Assembly (NCBI RefSeq): GCF_000213175.1
Contig: NW_009799103.1
Span: 3,249,896 to 3,313,895, forward strand
Length of the DNA: 64,000 bases
Direction: 5' to 3'
Source: Neurospora tetrasperma FGSC 2508
Taxonomy: Eukaryota; Ascomycota; Sordariomycetes; Sordariales; Sordariaceae
In this document: piece after piece, positions 48,601-59,118 of the stretch
Position numbering within the stretch: position 1 is the stretch's first letter
Layout: each line of letters starts with the position of its first letter
Translations under genes and position numbers: made by a program
The notes under the pieces: generated by a model
The model's input: only the letters and a program-made list of their open reading frames with translations
Told to the model about the DNA's origin: nothing
The model's database searches: none

Positions 48601-49071
48601 CTTCCCCTTTCTGCCCTTCCCCTTTCCCTTCCCCGCAATCCAGATCGACGCTCGCTTAACACACTGCATGACCATGCATGAAGATAATGTAAGACCAGGA
48701 AGAAAAAAAAAATTCAATAAAAAAAAAAATTTATTCCTTCGTATTGATCCCTTTCGCTCTAGGTAGTCTACATACCTCTACCTACCTACCTACTCATCCG
48801 AGATCGTAAACACCCCCAACCACCCCTTATAGAAGAACGATATGGACGCCCATATGTATGTACATAGACACACACACGTCTTGATAGGGATAGGTGTAGA
48901 AAGATTGACACAAGTAACCATCATCCATCTACAATCTGGCTGACGGACGGGGGTAAGTAAATCAGAATGTACATAGACTAGATAGATGACTGTTCGGGCC
49001 AAGGCAGCAAGCATCCAATGTAAGTAGAGGTATGTAGGCTTCTATAGTAGAGGCAATGCGACATTCGGAAC

Positions 49072-49072
<1 letters not shown>

Positions 49073-49103
<31 letters not shown>
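49073..49103. repeat. (GAAA)n microsatellite
   Basis: About seven to eight uninterrupted GAAA units in intergenic DNA. Confidence 0.93.
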
Positions 49104-49712
49104 CGGAATGTTCCATGTCGGCGGCCTCCGCAGCTCAGGCAAAAGGAGAGAGGGTTGGTTAGGAGAACCCAGGGGGGATGGCGTGATACATACTAATATG
49201 GTTTGTTAAACGGTGCTATCTATGTAGGCGGGTGTCTACGTAGAGGTATACAGTACTCAGAGGTACTACCTTTCGGAGAAATAACGGTGACGTCAAAGTA
49301 GAGGTAGGTAGGTAGTATTGTAAACGGTTGTAAGACTCGCTTATCAAGATAGGTAGGTACATACCTACTGACTGCATCGGCGAACGGGTTGCCAGATTGG
49401 GGGAGATGTTGCGATGTCACTTTCTTCTGTTTTTTTTTTTTTTTGTTTTTTTTTTGGTCTCATTCTTTTTCTAACGAGATTTGTCTGGATGAGACCGATT
49501 CACGCGCGGAAGTTCGACAAGCCAATCATTTGCTTGTTGAAGTCATGTATGTTTTGGGATTCTGAAAAAATACCAGACTTTCTGTTTCCAAGGAAAGGCC
49601 GATTTGAAAGCATTTGAAATGGGATGAATTCTATATTGGCCTCGTAATGGTATATCATTTTGATGGACCTTCCCAGGAAGAATGACTGAAAACGCTCGAC
49701 ACTTCAAGGCGA

Positions 49713-51302
49713 TTATTCTTCACCCTCCAGTCCCTCACCCATATCCTCATCGTCATCCTCATCACCCTCTCCTTCGCCATCCTCCTCCTCCTCCTCGGAA
49801 CTCGACCCTGAGCCTTCACTCTCCCCTTCACTACCCGGATCATAATCCTCCTCCTCCTCATCTTCCTCATCCTGTAACCTCTGCTCCTCTTCCTTCTGCG
49901 CCCTCTCCAGCTCCGTCAAGCCATCATCAGCTTCACCGCCCTCACCACCCTCGCCTTCTTCGCCATTGGCCGCAGCCTTCTTCGCATTCTCCGCCAGCTG
50001 CTTCTTCGCCTTCCTCTGTTCCGCCATGCTGCGATCCGCCAGCCCATGTCTCCTCACATAACTCTGATCAATCCCTGCATAATCCTCCTGGTCCAGCATG
50101 CTGAACTCAATCTCCTGCCCTCCCTCTTCACTCCCTTCTCCTCCTTCCAGCTCCACTACTATGTTGAACGTCCTTTGCAACACGCTCGTATAACTAATCG
50201 CCACAATCTTGTCCAGCGGCAAGAAGAGCAACGGTTTCTTGAACCCCCACAGGATGCCCGTCGGCAAAAAGAACAGAAACCCGTCCTTGCTGCCGCGGAA
50301 CGCCTTGACGTGCACCGCCTTCTCCTGTGGGCAGTACGCCTGGCGCGCCACCGAGTGGAACACCTTGGGATCGGACGACACGAGCTCGCACGCGTGGTTG
50401 CCCGCCGCGTGCAAAGACGTTGTCAGAGCCCAGTGGAAGAGTGTCGCGTAGCTGTCGGAGACGGGGGCGGCGGCGCCGGCGGACGGACCAGTGATGGTGC
50501 CTGACTTGGGCGCAGTGGAGGGGATGGTAAACACGAGTGGCTCGAGCGGCGCAGTGGTTTGTTGTTGGGTCTGCTGGTCGGCGGATTGTTGGGACTTGGT
50601 GGTCGGTAGGTAGCTGTTGCGCGGGAGGAGCACGTAGTTGTGTTGGACTTGGGATTTGTCGGGTACAGGGAGGTAGAAGGCGTGTTCTGTTTTGTTTATC
50701 AATATCTGTTAGCAAATGGTCCATTTTTTTTCTGTGTTGAAATGAATCGAAATACGAACCAATGTCTTTCCATGGGTACACAATGCCTTGTACAGGCACC
50801 GGAGAGCCTGAAGCGCGAGCATAGAGAAAGTTCTTGGTAAAGCACAAGTCGTACTTCTTGCGCTGGGGCACAGAGACGGAAATGTCCTTGATCTCTAGGA
50901 GTACTGGCTCGGCGGCGGCGGCGTCTGCACCGAGCACTGCTGCTTGTGAGCCCGCAATCGGGTGAGCTGCGCCATTGGGACCGCTTGTTTGTGCTTCGAC
51001 ACGCCTCCTCTTGGTGGCTGGTTCTTCGGATGTGTTGTCCGCTATCCTCTCGTACACAAAAGATGCGATGTTGTTGAAAAGATCGATGCGCGCGGGAGAG
51101 TCTACATCAGACGAGGTGCCATCCAAATTAGCCAACAGGTACAGACAAAGCTATTGTAAGACTGGTCGCGGACTGCCAGCTATAGGTTAAAATTGATCGT
51201 AAGAAAAAGAAACACACCAGCAGCTTCTTGGATGCCCTTCAAAATGTCGGGTCGGCTTTGGAACACGAGTCCCAGCAGCTGGGAATCGAGCTTGGCTGCC
51301 AT
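49713..51302 (-). CDS. rtt106: Histone chaperone RTT106
   Basis: RTT106 binds histone H3-H4 (in yeast preferring K56-acetylated H3) and acts in replication-coupled and transcription-linked nucleosome assembly in the nucleus. Exons 51218-51302, 50760-51101 and 49713-50686 join in phase to give 466 aa, close to the family length. The N-terminus [20 protein letters not shown] leads into [20 protein letters not shown], the N-terminal dimerisation helix. The double PH region begins with [20 protein letters not shown], then [20 protein letters not shown] (across intron 2), [40 protein letters not shown], and the [26 protein letters not shown] strands. A long Glu/Asp-rich tail (about 400-466) is typical of histone chaperones. 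Intron 2 uses an atypical GTTCGT donor but has a good TGCTAACAG branch site. Confidence 0.94.
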
Positions 51303-51908
51303 GGCAGCGGTTATGGAAGTAGCCTGATTGTGGAAACAGCCAATTGAGGGTGTCGTAGAAAGAAAAGAAATGGCTCGCGCGACGTTCAATGACTTGACTA
51401 TGCGAAGCTCTACAGAACTGGCAATGTAATGGCGATGTCTGCGTGAAAGGTGTATTGTTTTCCGTGTTCTGGGTTTGAATTGGCGTTCGTTACGTCAGCT
51501 TTGGACGCGTAAATGACTTGCTCTATTCCCTGTATGTATGCAGGCGAGTGTTACTTCGGCTGCTATAAGGGTTAGGGTACAGGCTTCATCACCATATGAA
51601 CGATGTCTGAATCTTCCCCGGATCTCAACCGGACAGATTTGGGAGCAATCAGGGGGGTTTGCAAAGCCAAAGTAAGTCATGGTTTTGAATTATATAAACA
51701 AATCTCTATGTCCAACACTATAGCGCATCATAAATCCCATGCTACAAGTTGCCGCTATGTCAAGATCCTTTTACACCCATAACGCTTCATCATGTCCCAG
51801 TTCATAGCTATTGTACACCGTAAAATCGCAGCATTTTGTCCGGCTGCGTGCAAAACTCCATTAGATTCCCCAGACACAAAAAAAACACGGACTGTCCAGA
51901 CTCATCAT
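51303..51908. other. Short intergenic between tandem minus-strand genes
   Basis: About 600 bp that should contain the rtt106 promoter and the arg-10 3' untranslated region. No gene is supported. Confidence 0.6.
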
Positions 51909-53416
51909 CTAGGCAATCATGGACTTGAGAACCTGGATTTGCTCCTGGACGCAAGCCTTGCTGGTGCCACCCTTGGCAGAGCGCATCTCAACGCTCTTCT
52001 CATAGTCGAACACCTTGGAGATATCCTCCTCGAAGCGGGCATCGATACCCTTGAGCTGCTCATATGAAAGCTTGTCCATGGGAATACCGGTCTGCTCCGA
52101 GAGGGCAACGCAGCGGCCAGAGATGTGGTGAGTCTCGCGGAAAGGAACACCCTTGCGGACCAAGTAGTCAGCAAGGTCGGTGGCGAGCATGAAGGGGTCA
52201 AGGGACTCCTTCATCTTCTCGGGCTGGATGCTGAGGGTAGCCAGGACACCGTTGGCAATCTGGATGCTGTCAGAAACCGTCTTGACGTGGTCGAGCATGG
52301 GCTCCCAGCTCTCCTGGAGATCCTTGTTGTAAGTGCTGGGAATGCCCTTCTGGGTCATCATGAAGCCAGCCATGTGGCCGAAAGCCCTTCCGGCCTTACC
52401 CCTGAGCAGCTCGAGACTGTCGGGGTTCTTCTTCTGGGGCATGAGTGAGCTGCCGGTGGAGTAGGCATCCGCCAGCCTGACGAAGCCGAATTCGCTAGTA
52501 GAGTAGATGATGAGATCCTCGGACCAGCGAGAAATGTGCTGCATCAACATGGAGCCCCACTGGAGGGTTTCGGCAACAAAGTCACGGTCGGCGACAGCGC
52601 CCATGGAGTTCCAAAGGAGGCCATCGAAGCCAAGCTCCTTGGACATCATCTCACGATCAATGCCGAAGGGGTTACCGGCGAGCGCACCGCAACCAAGAGC
52701 ACTGCGGTTGACGCGCTTGATAACCTCGCGCAGACGCTCGAGGTCGCTAGCAAAAGCAAAGCCGTAGGAGAGCATCCAGTGACTCCAGCGGACGGGCTGA
52801 GCGCGCTGCAAGTGGGTGTATCCGGGCATGATGACATCGATCTCCTGCTCGGCGCGGGCAGCAGTGACATTCAGGAAGTCCTGAAGGTGCTTCTCGATCT
52901 TGCGAAGCTCGTCGCGGAGCCACATGCGCATATCGGTAGCAACCTGCTCGTTACGAGAGCGGCCGGTGTGAAGCTTGCCAGCAACATCCTTTCCGATGAT
53001 CTCGCCGAGACGACGCTCATTGGCAGTGTGGATATCCTCGTCGACACCGGGGACAATCTTGAAGGTACCGTCCTCCCACTCCTTCTTGACAGCCAGGAGA
53101 CCCTGCTCTAGCTTGTTGAACTCGTCCTGGGTGATGATGCCGGCCTTGGCGTTGGCGCGCGCAAAGGCAATGCTGCCGGTGATGTCCTGGGCGAAGAGGG
53201 CACGGTCGAAGTGGATGGACTCGTTGTACTGGACCATGAGGGGGTCGAGGCCGCCTGCGAGCGTTTATATTAGCTTATGAACTCCCCCATTGTGTTATGA
53301 AGACTGCTATACAGCATCCTGGAAGATAAAGAGAGAAGAGAAGAGAGCGCTCAAAGCATACCGGTAAAGCGACCTCCCCAGAGCATGTTCTCGGTGGGCT
53401 TGGCCTGTCCACTCAT
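51909..53416 (-). CDS. arg-10: Argininosuccinate lyase
   Basis: It catalyses the last step of arginine synthesis, argininosuccinate to arginine plus fumarate, in the cytosol as a homotetramer. Exons 53362-53416 and 51909-53254 give 466 aa, the usual length. The first exon encodes [19 protein letters not shown], and the junction gives the typical [19 protein letters not shown]. Landmarks are [73 protein letters not shown] and the fumarase/aspartase superfamily signature [20 protein letters not shown], then [17 protein letters not shown]. The C-terminal part has [20 protein letters not shown]. All motifs are intact. The N. crassa locus for this enzyme is arg-10. A TGACTCA site lies about 260 bp upstream, as expected for cross-pathway (CPC-1) control. 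Confidence 0.97.
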
Positions 53417-53674
53417 GATTGCGTGACTTTGGACCGAATTGTGGCTGTCAATTGGGATGAGGTCGGTGGGTATGAGCTTGCCGTCGCTTGAAGTTCGAGC
53501 TGCGGAACGGTATGCAATTGAAAAAGGAGATGTGATTTAGATAGATGCAGAAGAAGAAGACTGGAGAGAAAATGCAGAGCAACAAACACAACAAGAAATA
53601 AATAAACAAATAAAAAATTTAGTCAACAGCGGACGCCAGGTACGTCGGGTTTGTACCCGCCGAACATCGCTGGA

Positions 53675-53681
53675 TGACTCA
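53675..53681 (+). promoter_or_regulatory. Probable CPC-1 (Gcn4-type) binding site TGACTCA
   Basis: The sequence GATGACTCAA contains the palindromic bZIP core TGACTCA. CPC-1 is the Neurospora Gcn4 homologue that activates amino-acid genes through this core. The site is about 260 bp before the arg-10 ATG, a normal distance. Binding is inferred. Confidence 0.65.
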
Positions 53682-53919
53682 ATTGCGTCGGCACTCCAAG
53701 GTGGAGGGGAGCTCTTTTACTGGACCGGCACCTTCCGACAGCGATAACGCTCACTGAAGCTCCCAGTATCAGCCCTACGGCGGGAGGCACAGGGACCACG
53801 GCAACGGCTTAGCGCAATTGAAAACTGATAAGCTTCCCCGCGATGGAGCGCGAGAGCTGTGGACGACTCCACTCAGGTACAGTCACAGTGGAGGCGCGGG
53901 GATTGGAAGCTCCATCTTA

Positions 53920-53925
53920 TGACTC
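53920..53925 (+). promoter_or_regulatory. Second, weaker TGACTC site
   Basis: ATGACTCC matches six of seven bases of the Gcn4/CPC-1 core. It lies about 500 bp from arg-10 and 200 bp from vfa1, so it could serve either gene or neither. Confidence 0.35.
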
Positions 53926-54126
53926 CGATGAATATGTAACCCTAACCCCCGATTAGCTCAGTCTGGGAATGTTGGCAAGTGACGACGGCTCGGCTTGAGA
54001 TGATTCCTTGGCTGGCAGCTGAACCCCGCGTCCCTGTCAGCCGTCCATGTCAACTGCCTCCCAAGTCCATCCAACGAAAGAGACAACGAACCGCCCTCAT
54101 CATTATCTGTCGATAGCAAAGCGAGC

Positions 54127-54845
54127 ATGTCGAGCATGTCATTTCCAAACCTTTATACACACCGCAAGGTGGCCGAGACAAAGGCAAAGTCATGCGACAT
54201 CTGCTACCGGCTCAGCACCAGCGTCCTCATCACCGCAGACAACAAGGATTTCTTTTACATCTGCCCAAGCCATCTTAAGGAGCCGTCGTTCTGCACCCCA
54301 AAAATTGACACCGAAGCTATTGAGGCCCGGAAGAAGAAGGAGCTAGAAGAAGAGATTGAGAGAGTGAAGAAGGAGTACGAGGAGAAAAAGAAGAAGAAGG
54401 AAGAGGAGAAGGGGAAGGAAGCGGACAAGGAGAAGGAAAAGGATAAGAAAGACGATGACAAGAGCAAAGATAAAGATGAGAAGAAGGATGAGAAAGACCA
54501 GGAAAATTCCAAGGCCTCTAGGGTTTGTGCACCATACAGCCTCCTATCGTCAGCCAATGTGTTTTCACCGTCTCATACTTACCGGGTGACATGAACGCAG
54601 AGCACAAGTAGAGAAGGGACCAAATCGCCCCCCGTGGAAGAAGAGCCAAGGATATTTGAACTCAAGCCGTTCGTTGTCTTCTCCCTCGCCCGAAATTGCT
54701 CAGCACATCTCACTAATCCGCTCATCACAGTACATTCTACCAACAACGCCTGTGGAAGAAGAGGCAGGCTGAAATTGCAAAGCGCAACCGTGAAAGACTG
54801 CAAGATCCAACCTTCTTTCCCTCGGTTCCCAAGAATCTTCCATGA
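54127..54845 (+). CDS. vfa1: VPS4-associated protein 1 (Vfa1) family
   Basis: Vfa1 is a small protein that binds the AAA ATPase Vps4 on endosomes and tunes ESCRT-III disassembly. I infer exons 54127-54522, 54601-54668 and 54731-54845, giving 192 aa. The N-terminal module shows NLYTHRKVAETKAKSCDICY, then VLITADNKDFFYICPSHLK, with a CxxC and a C-x2-H pair that probably bind zinc. A long charged Lys/Glu coiled segment follows (about 65-130). The C-terminus reads PPVEEEPRIFELKPTFYQQR, then KRQAEIAKRNRERLQDPTFF and PSVPKNLP, the conserved Vps4-binding end. That end appears only after removing intron 2 (54669-54730), which has a GTTCGT donor and CTAAT branch; intron 1 has a GTTTGT donor. Without these introns the frame ends early. 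Confidence 0.88.
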
Positions 54846-57323
54846 TTGCGTCGTCTCACGCTACCAGATATACTTTAGGTATCTTGCCTCTGAATAACTC
54901 AATTGACGATCATCCTGTTGACATTGGCTGCTCAGACGGACAGACATCCTTTGTTGATACCCTTTAGCCTTTGTCATTGAATTACTCTCTAGTTGAAGCG
55001 TCAATAAAGCTGCATAAACACCAGACTTACGAACCTGGGTGTCGCAACACAATGAACCATACAGAGAGATTACAATACGTTACAACGAGCCGAAACGGTC
55101 CGTTTTGAGGACGATGAGCAACAAAGTCCATCTACATCTTGCACCGCCATTCAACGCACAGTGAAATCACAGTTCACCACGCCCATTCTATTACACCAAA
55201 CTGTCTCTCAAGGGTGACCTCGCTAACGCTAGGAGGATTCAGCCCTGCGATGGATGACGGCAGATCATGGTCAATGACCCAGCGGTGTCTGTGGTGGGTG
55301 GTGCAACGATTCAAAAACCCCATACTCGGAAATCTTTCCTCCCCAGCGTGTGACAACCCCGACCAACCAAAGCTCAAAGCAAATAACCACGGTTCTATAC
55401 GACCAGGCAGTCTCGACTCCATTTGTTCTCACCACTGTGCCCTGCAATCATGGTCTCATCCAGCCGCGCCCATATACCTACCCTCCTTGAACTACCGATC
55501 CCCCGCTTGCAATCACAGGACAGACGGGTACAGATAAACAACACTTCCCGTCTACATGTCCTATGCCCATAATTTGCTGTTCTCCGGTAGACTGTGCTTT
55601 GCTGTGCCGTTGTCAGGCATGGAAGCAACCCTTGGCTCTCATCTCATTGCCGTTCAACATGTCTATGGTTCGTTCGGGTTTCCACTGCGCCACTCTGTTG
55701 CAGTTGCTGACAGACATGAAGTGTCCTCACATTCGGAATGGGAAGATCCTTTCCCGTCCGAAGATCGGTGGCAGAATCACGGGTGGTATTGGAGCGGCAC
55801 CGAGTCGGGAAGCAAGGTTTCAAGTCCGTCAGCTTATGTTTGGGTACAGTTCAGGAGCAAGCTGGAATTTCGGCTAGGAAGGGGAAGCGAGGCAGCCGAT
55901 AAGCCAGTGAGCCAACCATTTCCAGTACGAGAACAGTGGCAGGAGTATTGGAAGCAAAAAGATCCAGAGGTTGGGCGATATCCTGCATACCAAATGTTCT
56001 GACTGTGTGATACTGATTCGTGTATGTAGACCCCCTCTCGCATCGTACTACCCCATTCGAAGATGTGGACAGACGACCACGCATACTTTTCTTGAAGACC
56101 ACCAAGTTAACGGCCGATAAATAATGTGAGTGTCAGGAAGCAAGAGGATGGTAAGCTGGGAGCGCCACCACATTCATCCACCATTGATACAGTCGCTTAG
56201 GCGTCTAGTTTCGGCCAGCGGCAGCTTCAAATCGCATAGTTTCACGGCCGTCTTCATGGTTGCAGAACTAGTGCTTACATTCTCGTTATAAGGCTGGCTG
56301 ATGGATATGATAACACATGGTTCTGGGTACATACAAACAAGCCGGACAGTCATACGTACAACCAACCGCGGGTGTACCAAGGTGTCCCTTGCCCATTGCA
56401 ATGTTGGTTTATTACTGTCGCGGTCAAGCTCCACGGGGCAACTTTTGTTGGGAAAATAGTGTGTATTCATGGAGAGCGGACTGATACATGTAAAATTGCA
56501 ACTTACTTGCGGCCATAAAGTACCCGGGTAATCACCGAAGCGGCCGCACTGGAAAACGGACGGAAGCCGTCTATCAAGAAAAGACGAGAGGTGAGTCTAA
56601 CGACCTCGAGCCAGGATGATGTGACCTCCGTTTCCTGGTCGTCTTAACTACCCAAGGTTTCGAAGGGAAGAACACATTATAACCAGGCCCATGTTTGCGA
56701 GCCTGTATATGCTAGTTTTATGAATGGCGATACGTGTGCTCGGGTCAACAATGTGGACTAATACCGCCGGCAAGCCACACATATCCATCTGCCTCTCGCT
56801 TCTACCGCGGTGGTGAGCCAGGCAATGAAGATGTAGTTTATCTTAAGCCAGCTTCCTCGACATTGATAGCTTCCATAACGCGCGTTTGAGCATTAAACTC
56901 TATTCCAGACCTGTCCATCGCGTTTAGGAATGTATGTGACTACCCACCTTAGCACTGCTCACAGTTCACAAGCAAACTCACAATAAACTGGATGATCAAG
57001 GTTTATCTATCAACGAAATACAAAGCTACTCAAGCGCGACCGACTCTGATTTATACCTGAATGAACCATTTTAAGGAACTGTGAACATAAGATGAACAAC
57101 GTGAGCGAGAAGCTCTCAAGCCCGGCTCAAAAATTGCCGGTAGCAGTGAGGGGTTGGCGACTTCATCCGGTGCCTCTTCCAATCCATCGAATGTTACATT
57201 CCATGGGTCAACCCCTCCGCCCCAGTTGAAGTATAACTTCTCAAGGACTTGACAGCCTCCAAGCAGCAGCAACTCCATGACTACCTACGTACCATCAAAG
57301 ACGTGTATCATCACCATCTCACA
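54846..57323. other. Intergenic; no supported gene
   Basis: About 2.5 kb between two plus-strand genes. An ATG-started 148-codon plus-strand frame at 55556-56002 overlaps a second frame and has no recognisable features. I see nothing else. Confidence 0.5.
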
Positions 57324-58668
57324 ATGACTTCCCACCCGGAATTCAATGAGCGGACAACAGGCACCGAGGTCGCCAGCGCGTTTGCCGACCAAATTCGCGG
57401 AAGAACAAGTAAGAAAAATCCCGACCCCAGAGTTTCTGCTGATATCGTTGCTACAAACTAATCATTACTCCCCGCCAGTCCTCATCACAGGCATCGGTCC
57501 CAAAGGAATCGGGGCATCCACAGCCCTAGCCTTTGCCTCGCAGTCACCCGCTCTCCTGATCCTCGCCTCCCGCACCAAATCCAAACTCGAAGCAGTTGCA
57601 GACCAAATCCGCACCAAGTTCCCCCATCATACTACCACCAATACGCGAGTAGAGCTAGTTTCCCTCGACCTCAGCTCCCAGCACTCCATCCGTCAAGCAG
57701 TCACAGAAATCACACGCTTAACCAACAACAACAGGAAACTCGACATACTAATCAACAACGCCGCCATCAACACCACCACCCGGCAGACCACGCCCGACGG
57801 AGGGCTCGAGTTGACATTTGGCACCAACCACATTGGCACTTTTCTGTTTACGAACTTGCTCCTACGCAACAACTTACTATCACCACCACCGGCACGCATC
57901 ATCACCGTCTCCAGCGCCGGCCATCGCCTCTCCCCTATGCGCTTCAGCGACTACAACTTTTCTGACCCTACTTATAGAGAAGTCGTCCCAGCGGGGGAAG
58001 ACCACATGCGCCCTCCCCTACCTGGTGCCTTTGCCAAGTGTACAGAAGATGGATATAATGGGATGGTGACGTATGGACAGTCCAAGACGGCGAATATTCT
58101 GTTTACGTTGTATTTGCAGAGACATTTGGCTGGGCGGGGGATTGGGGCTTTTACGTTGCATCCGGGGAGTATGTCTTTTTTTTTTCTTTTTTTTTCTGTC
58201 CATTGTGGGGGCTCCGGATACGAAAGATTATTTGTTGATGACTGATAATTGAGTGAGATGTATGGACTGACATTTTGTGTGTGTGAACAGCTATCGAGAC
58301 GGAACTGGGAAGGGATCAGGATCCCGAAGTCAAGGAAGAGTTCCATAAGATTGAGGCGTATTGGAAGTCGCTGGATGAGGGGTGTGCGACGACGATGGTT
58401 GCGGCGCTGGATCCGGCTTTGGATGGTACGTCTTTTTTCTTTTCTTTTTCTTTTTGTTGCCCAGCTGTGGATTTCCTGGGAATATTCAGTCAAGTGTCAA
58501 TGTTCCTTTATTAACCACATGATTGACACAGAAACCAAAGGATTATACCTGGTGGACTGTCAGTTCTCGGATCCCCATCCGCATGCCAAAGATGAAGTGG
58601 CCGCGGAAAGGCTTTGGAAGCTTAGTGAGGAGATTGTTGGGGAAAACTTTACTTTGGAAGATTTTTAG
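57324..58668 (+). CDS. Short-chain dehydrogenase/reductase (retinol dehydrogenase/WWOX-like)
   Basis: An NAD(P)-dependent oxidoreductase of the classical SDR superfamily; the substrate is unknown. Exons 57324-57408, 57479-58168, 58291-58425 and 58532-58668 give 348 aa. Exon 1 encodes a short N-terminal extension (MTSHPEFNERTTGTEVASAF) of the type seen in this SDR subgroup. The nucleotide-binding motif is LITGIGPKGIGASTALAFAS (about 30-49). Then come VELVSLDLSS, the structural LDILINNAAIN, the catalytic-Ser strand ARIITVSSAGHRLS, and the YxxxK active site TYGQSKTANILF (Tyr about 227, Lys about 231). The HPGTIETELGRD loop is created by splicing intron 2. The end has ETKGLYLVDCQFSDPHPHAK. T-rich introns are removed cleanly in phase. 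There is no targeting signal. Confidence 0.92.
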
Positions 58669-59118
58669 TTGGTTCGTTGGTTGGTTGGTTGGCAGGTGGG
58701 TGGGTGAGACTGTGAACCTCGGGCTAGGTACCTAGTGAACGGCCTCTAGCTGACTGATATGGCGCCGCGAAGTATATCCGAGGATGAGGAAGTGAACTAC
58801 ATCCCAAGATACCTCAGAATGTCGAGTAGAGTTGGTTCGTGACAGTTTTGCACTCGAAAGGCTCTAAGGGCTGAGGAAGTCAATGGCCAGAATGTGAATG
58901 AAAGCAAGACAGTCAGTTTCTGACCTACCTAGATCCTAAGACCTTTCCCGGTGATATATATACCATGTTATTTCCTGCCCCTCCAACTCAACAACCCATT
59001 CTTTCCTTCCCACCCCTCAAGTTTTGATTCTCCCAGCTTGCCTTGTTTTACTTCTCATTACAACGTCTGCCCCAGATCGAGGTCGCGTGGGCTTCCCACC
59101 CTATCATGTACCTGATCC
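58669..59118. other. Intergenic, convergent 3' ends
   Basis: About 450 bp between the dehydrogenase gene (+) and the membrane protein gene (-). A GGTT-repeat run (about 58670-58690) and a TACCTAC motif near 58925 are the only features. Confidence 0.6.

Larger units (their letters stand above)
40300..49712. other. Gene-poor interval, 9.4 kb, microsatellite-rich
   Basis: I found no reading frame with convincing protein features. The longest ATG-started frame (46986-47447, -) shows no family resemblance. The interval has many homopolymer and microsatellite tracts: T runs near 41786-41798, 42060-42079, 47416-47430 and 49431-49456; CCG, C, GGGCA, GGTA and GAAA repeats, listed separately. Repeated TACC/GGTA clusters occur near 40735, 43850, 44920, 45845, 48592, 48780 and 49305. 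No tRNA or 5S rRNA gene was seen. The overall base composition is ordinary apart from these tracts, so it is not RIP-mutated. Non-coding transcripts are possible but unsupported. Confidence 0.55.
53417..54126. promoter_or_regulatory. Shared divergent promoter interval of arg-10 and vfa1
   Basis: A 710-bp interval between two divergently transcribed genes. It contains two TGACTC-type sites (listed separately). An ATG at 54047 starts an upstream frame that overlaps the vfa1 start. Core promoter elements were not identified. Confidence 0.6.

Noticed and set aside
53953-53975. TAGCTCAGTCTGGGAATG resembling a tRNA D-arm
   Set aside because: No matching acceptor stem, anticodon arm or GTTCRANNC T-loop follows at the right spacing.
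55556-56002. 148-codon plus-strand frame with an ATG downstream of vfa1
   Set aside because: A second frame of 104 codons overlaps it almost completely, and neither has recognisable features; chance frames are expected at this length in DNA of this composition.
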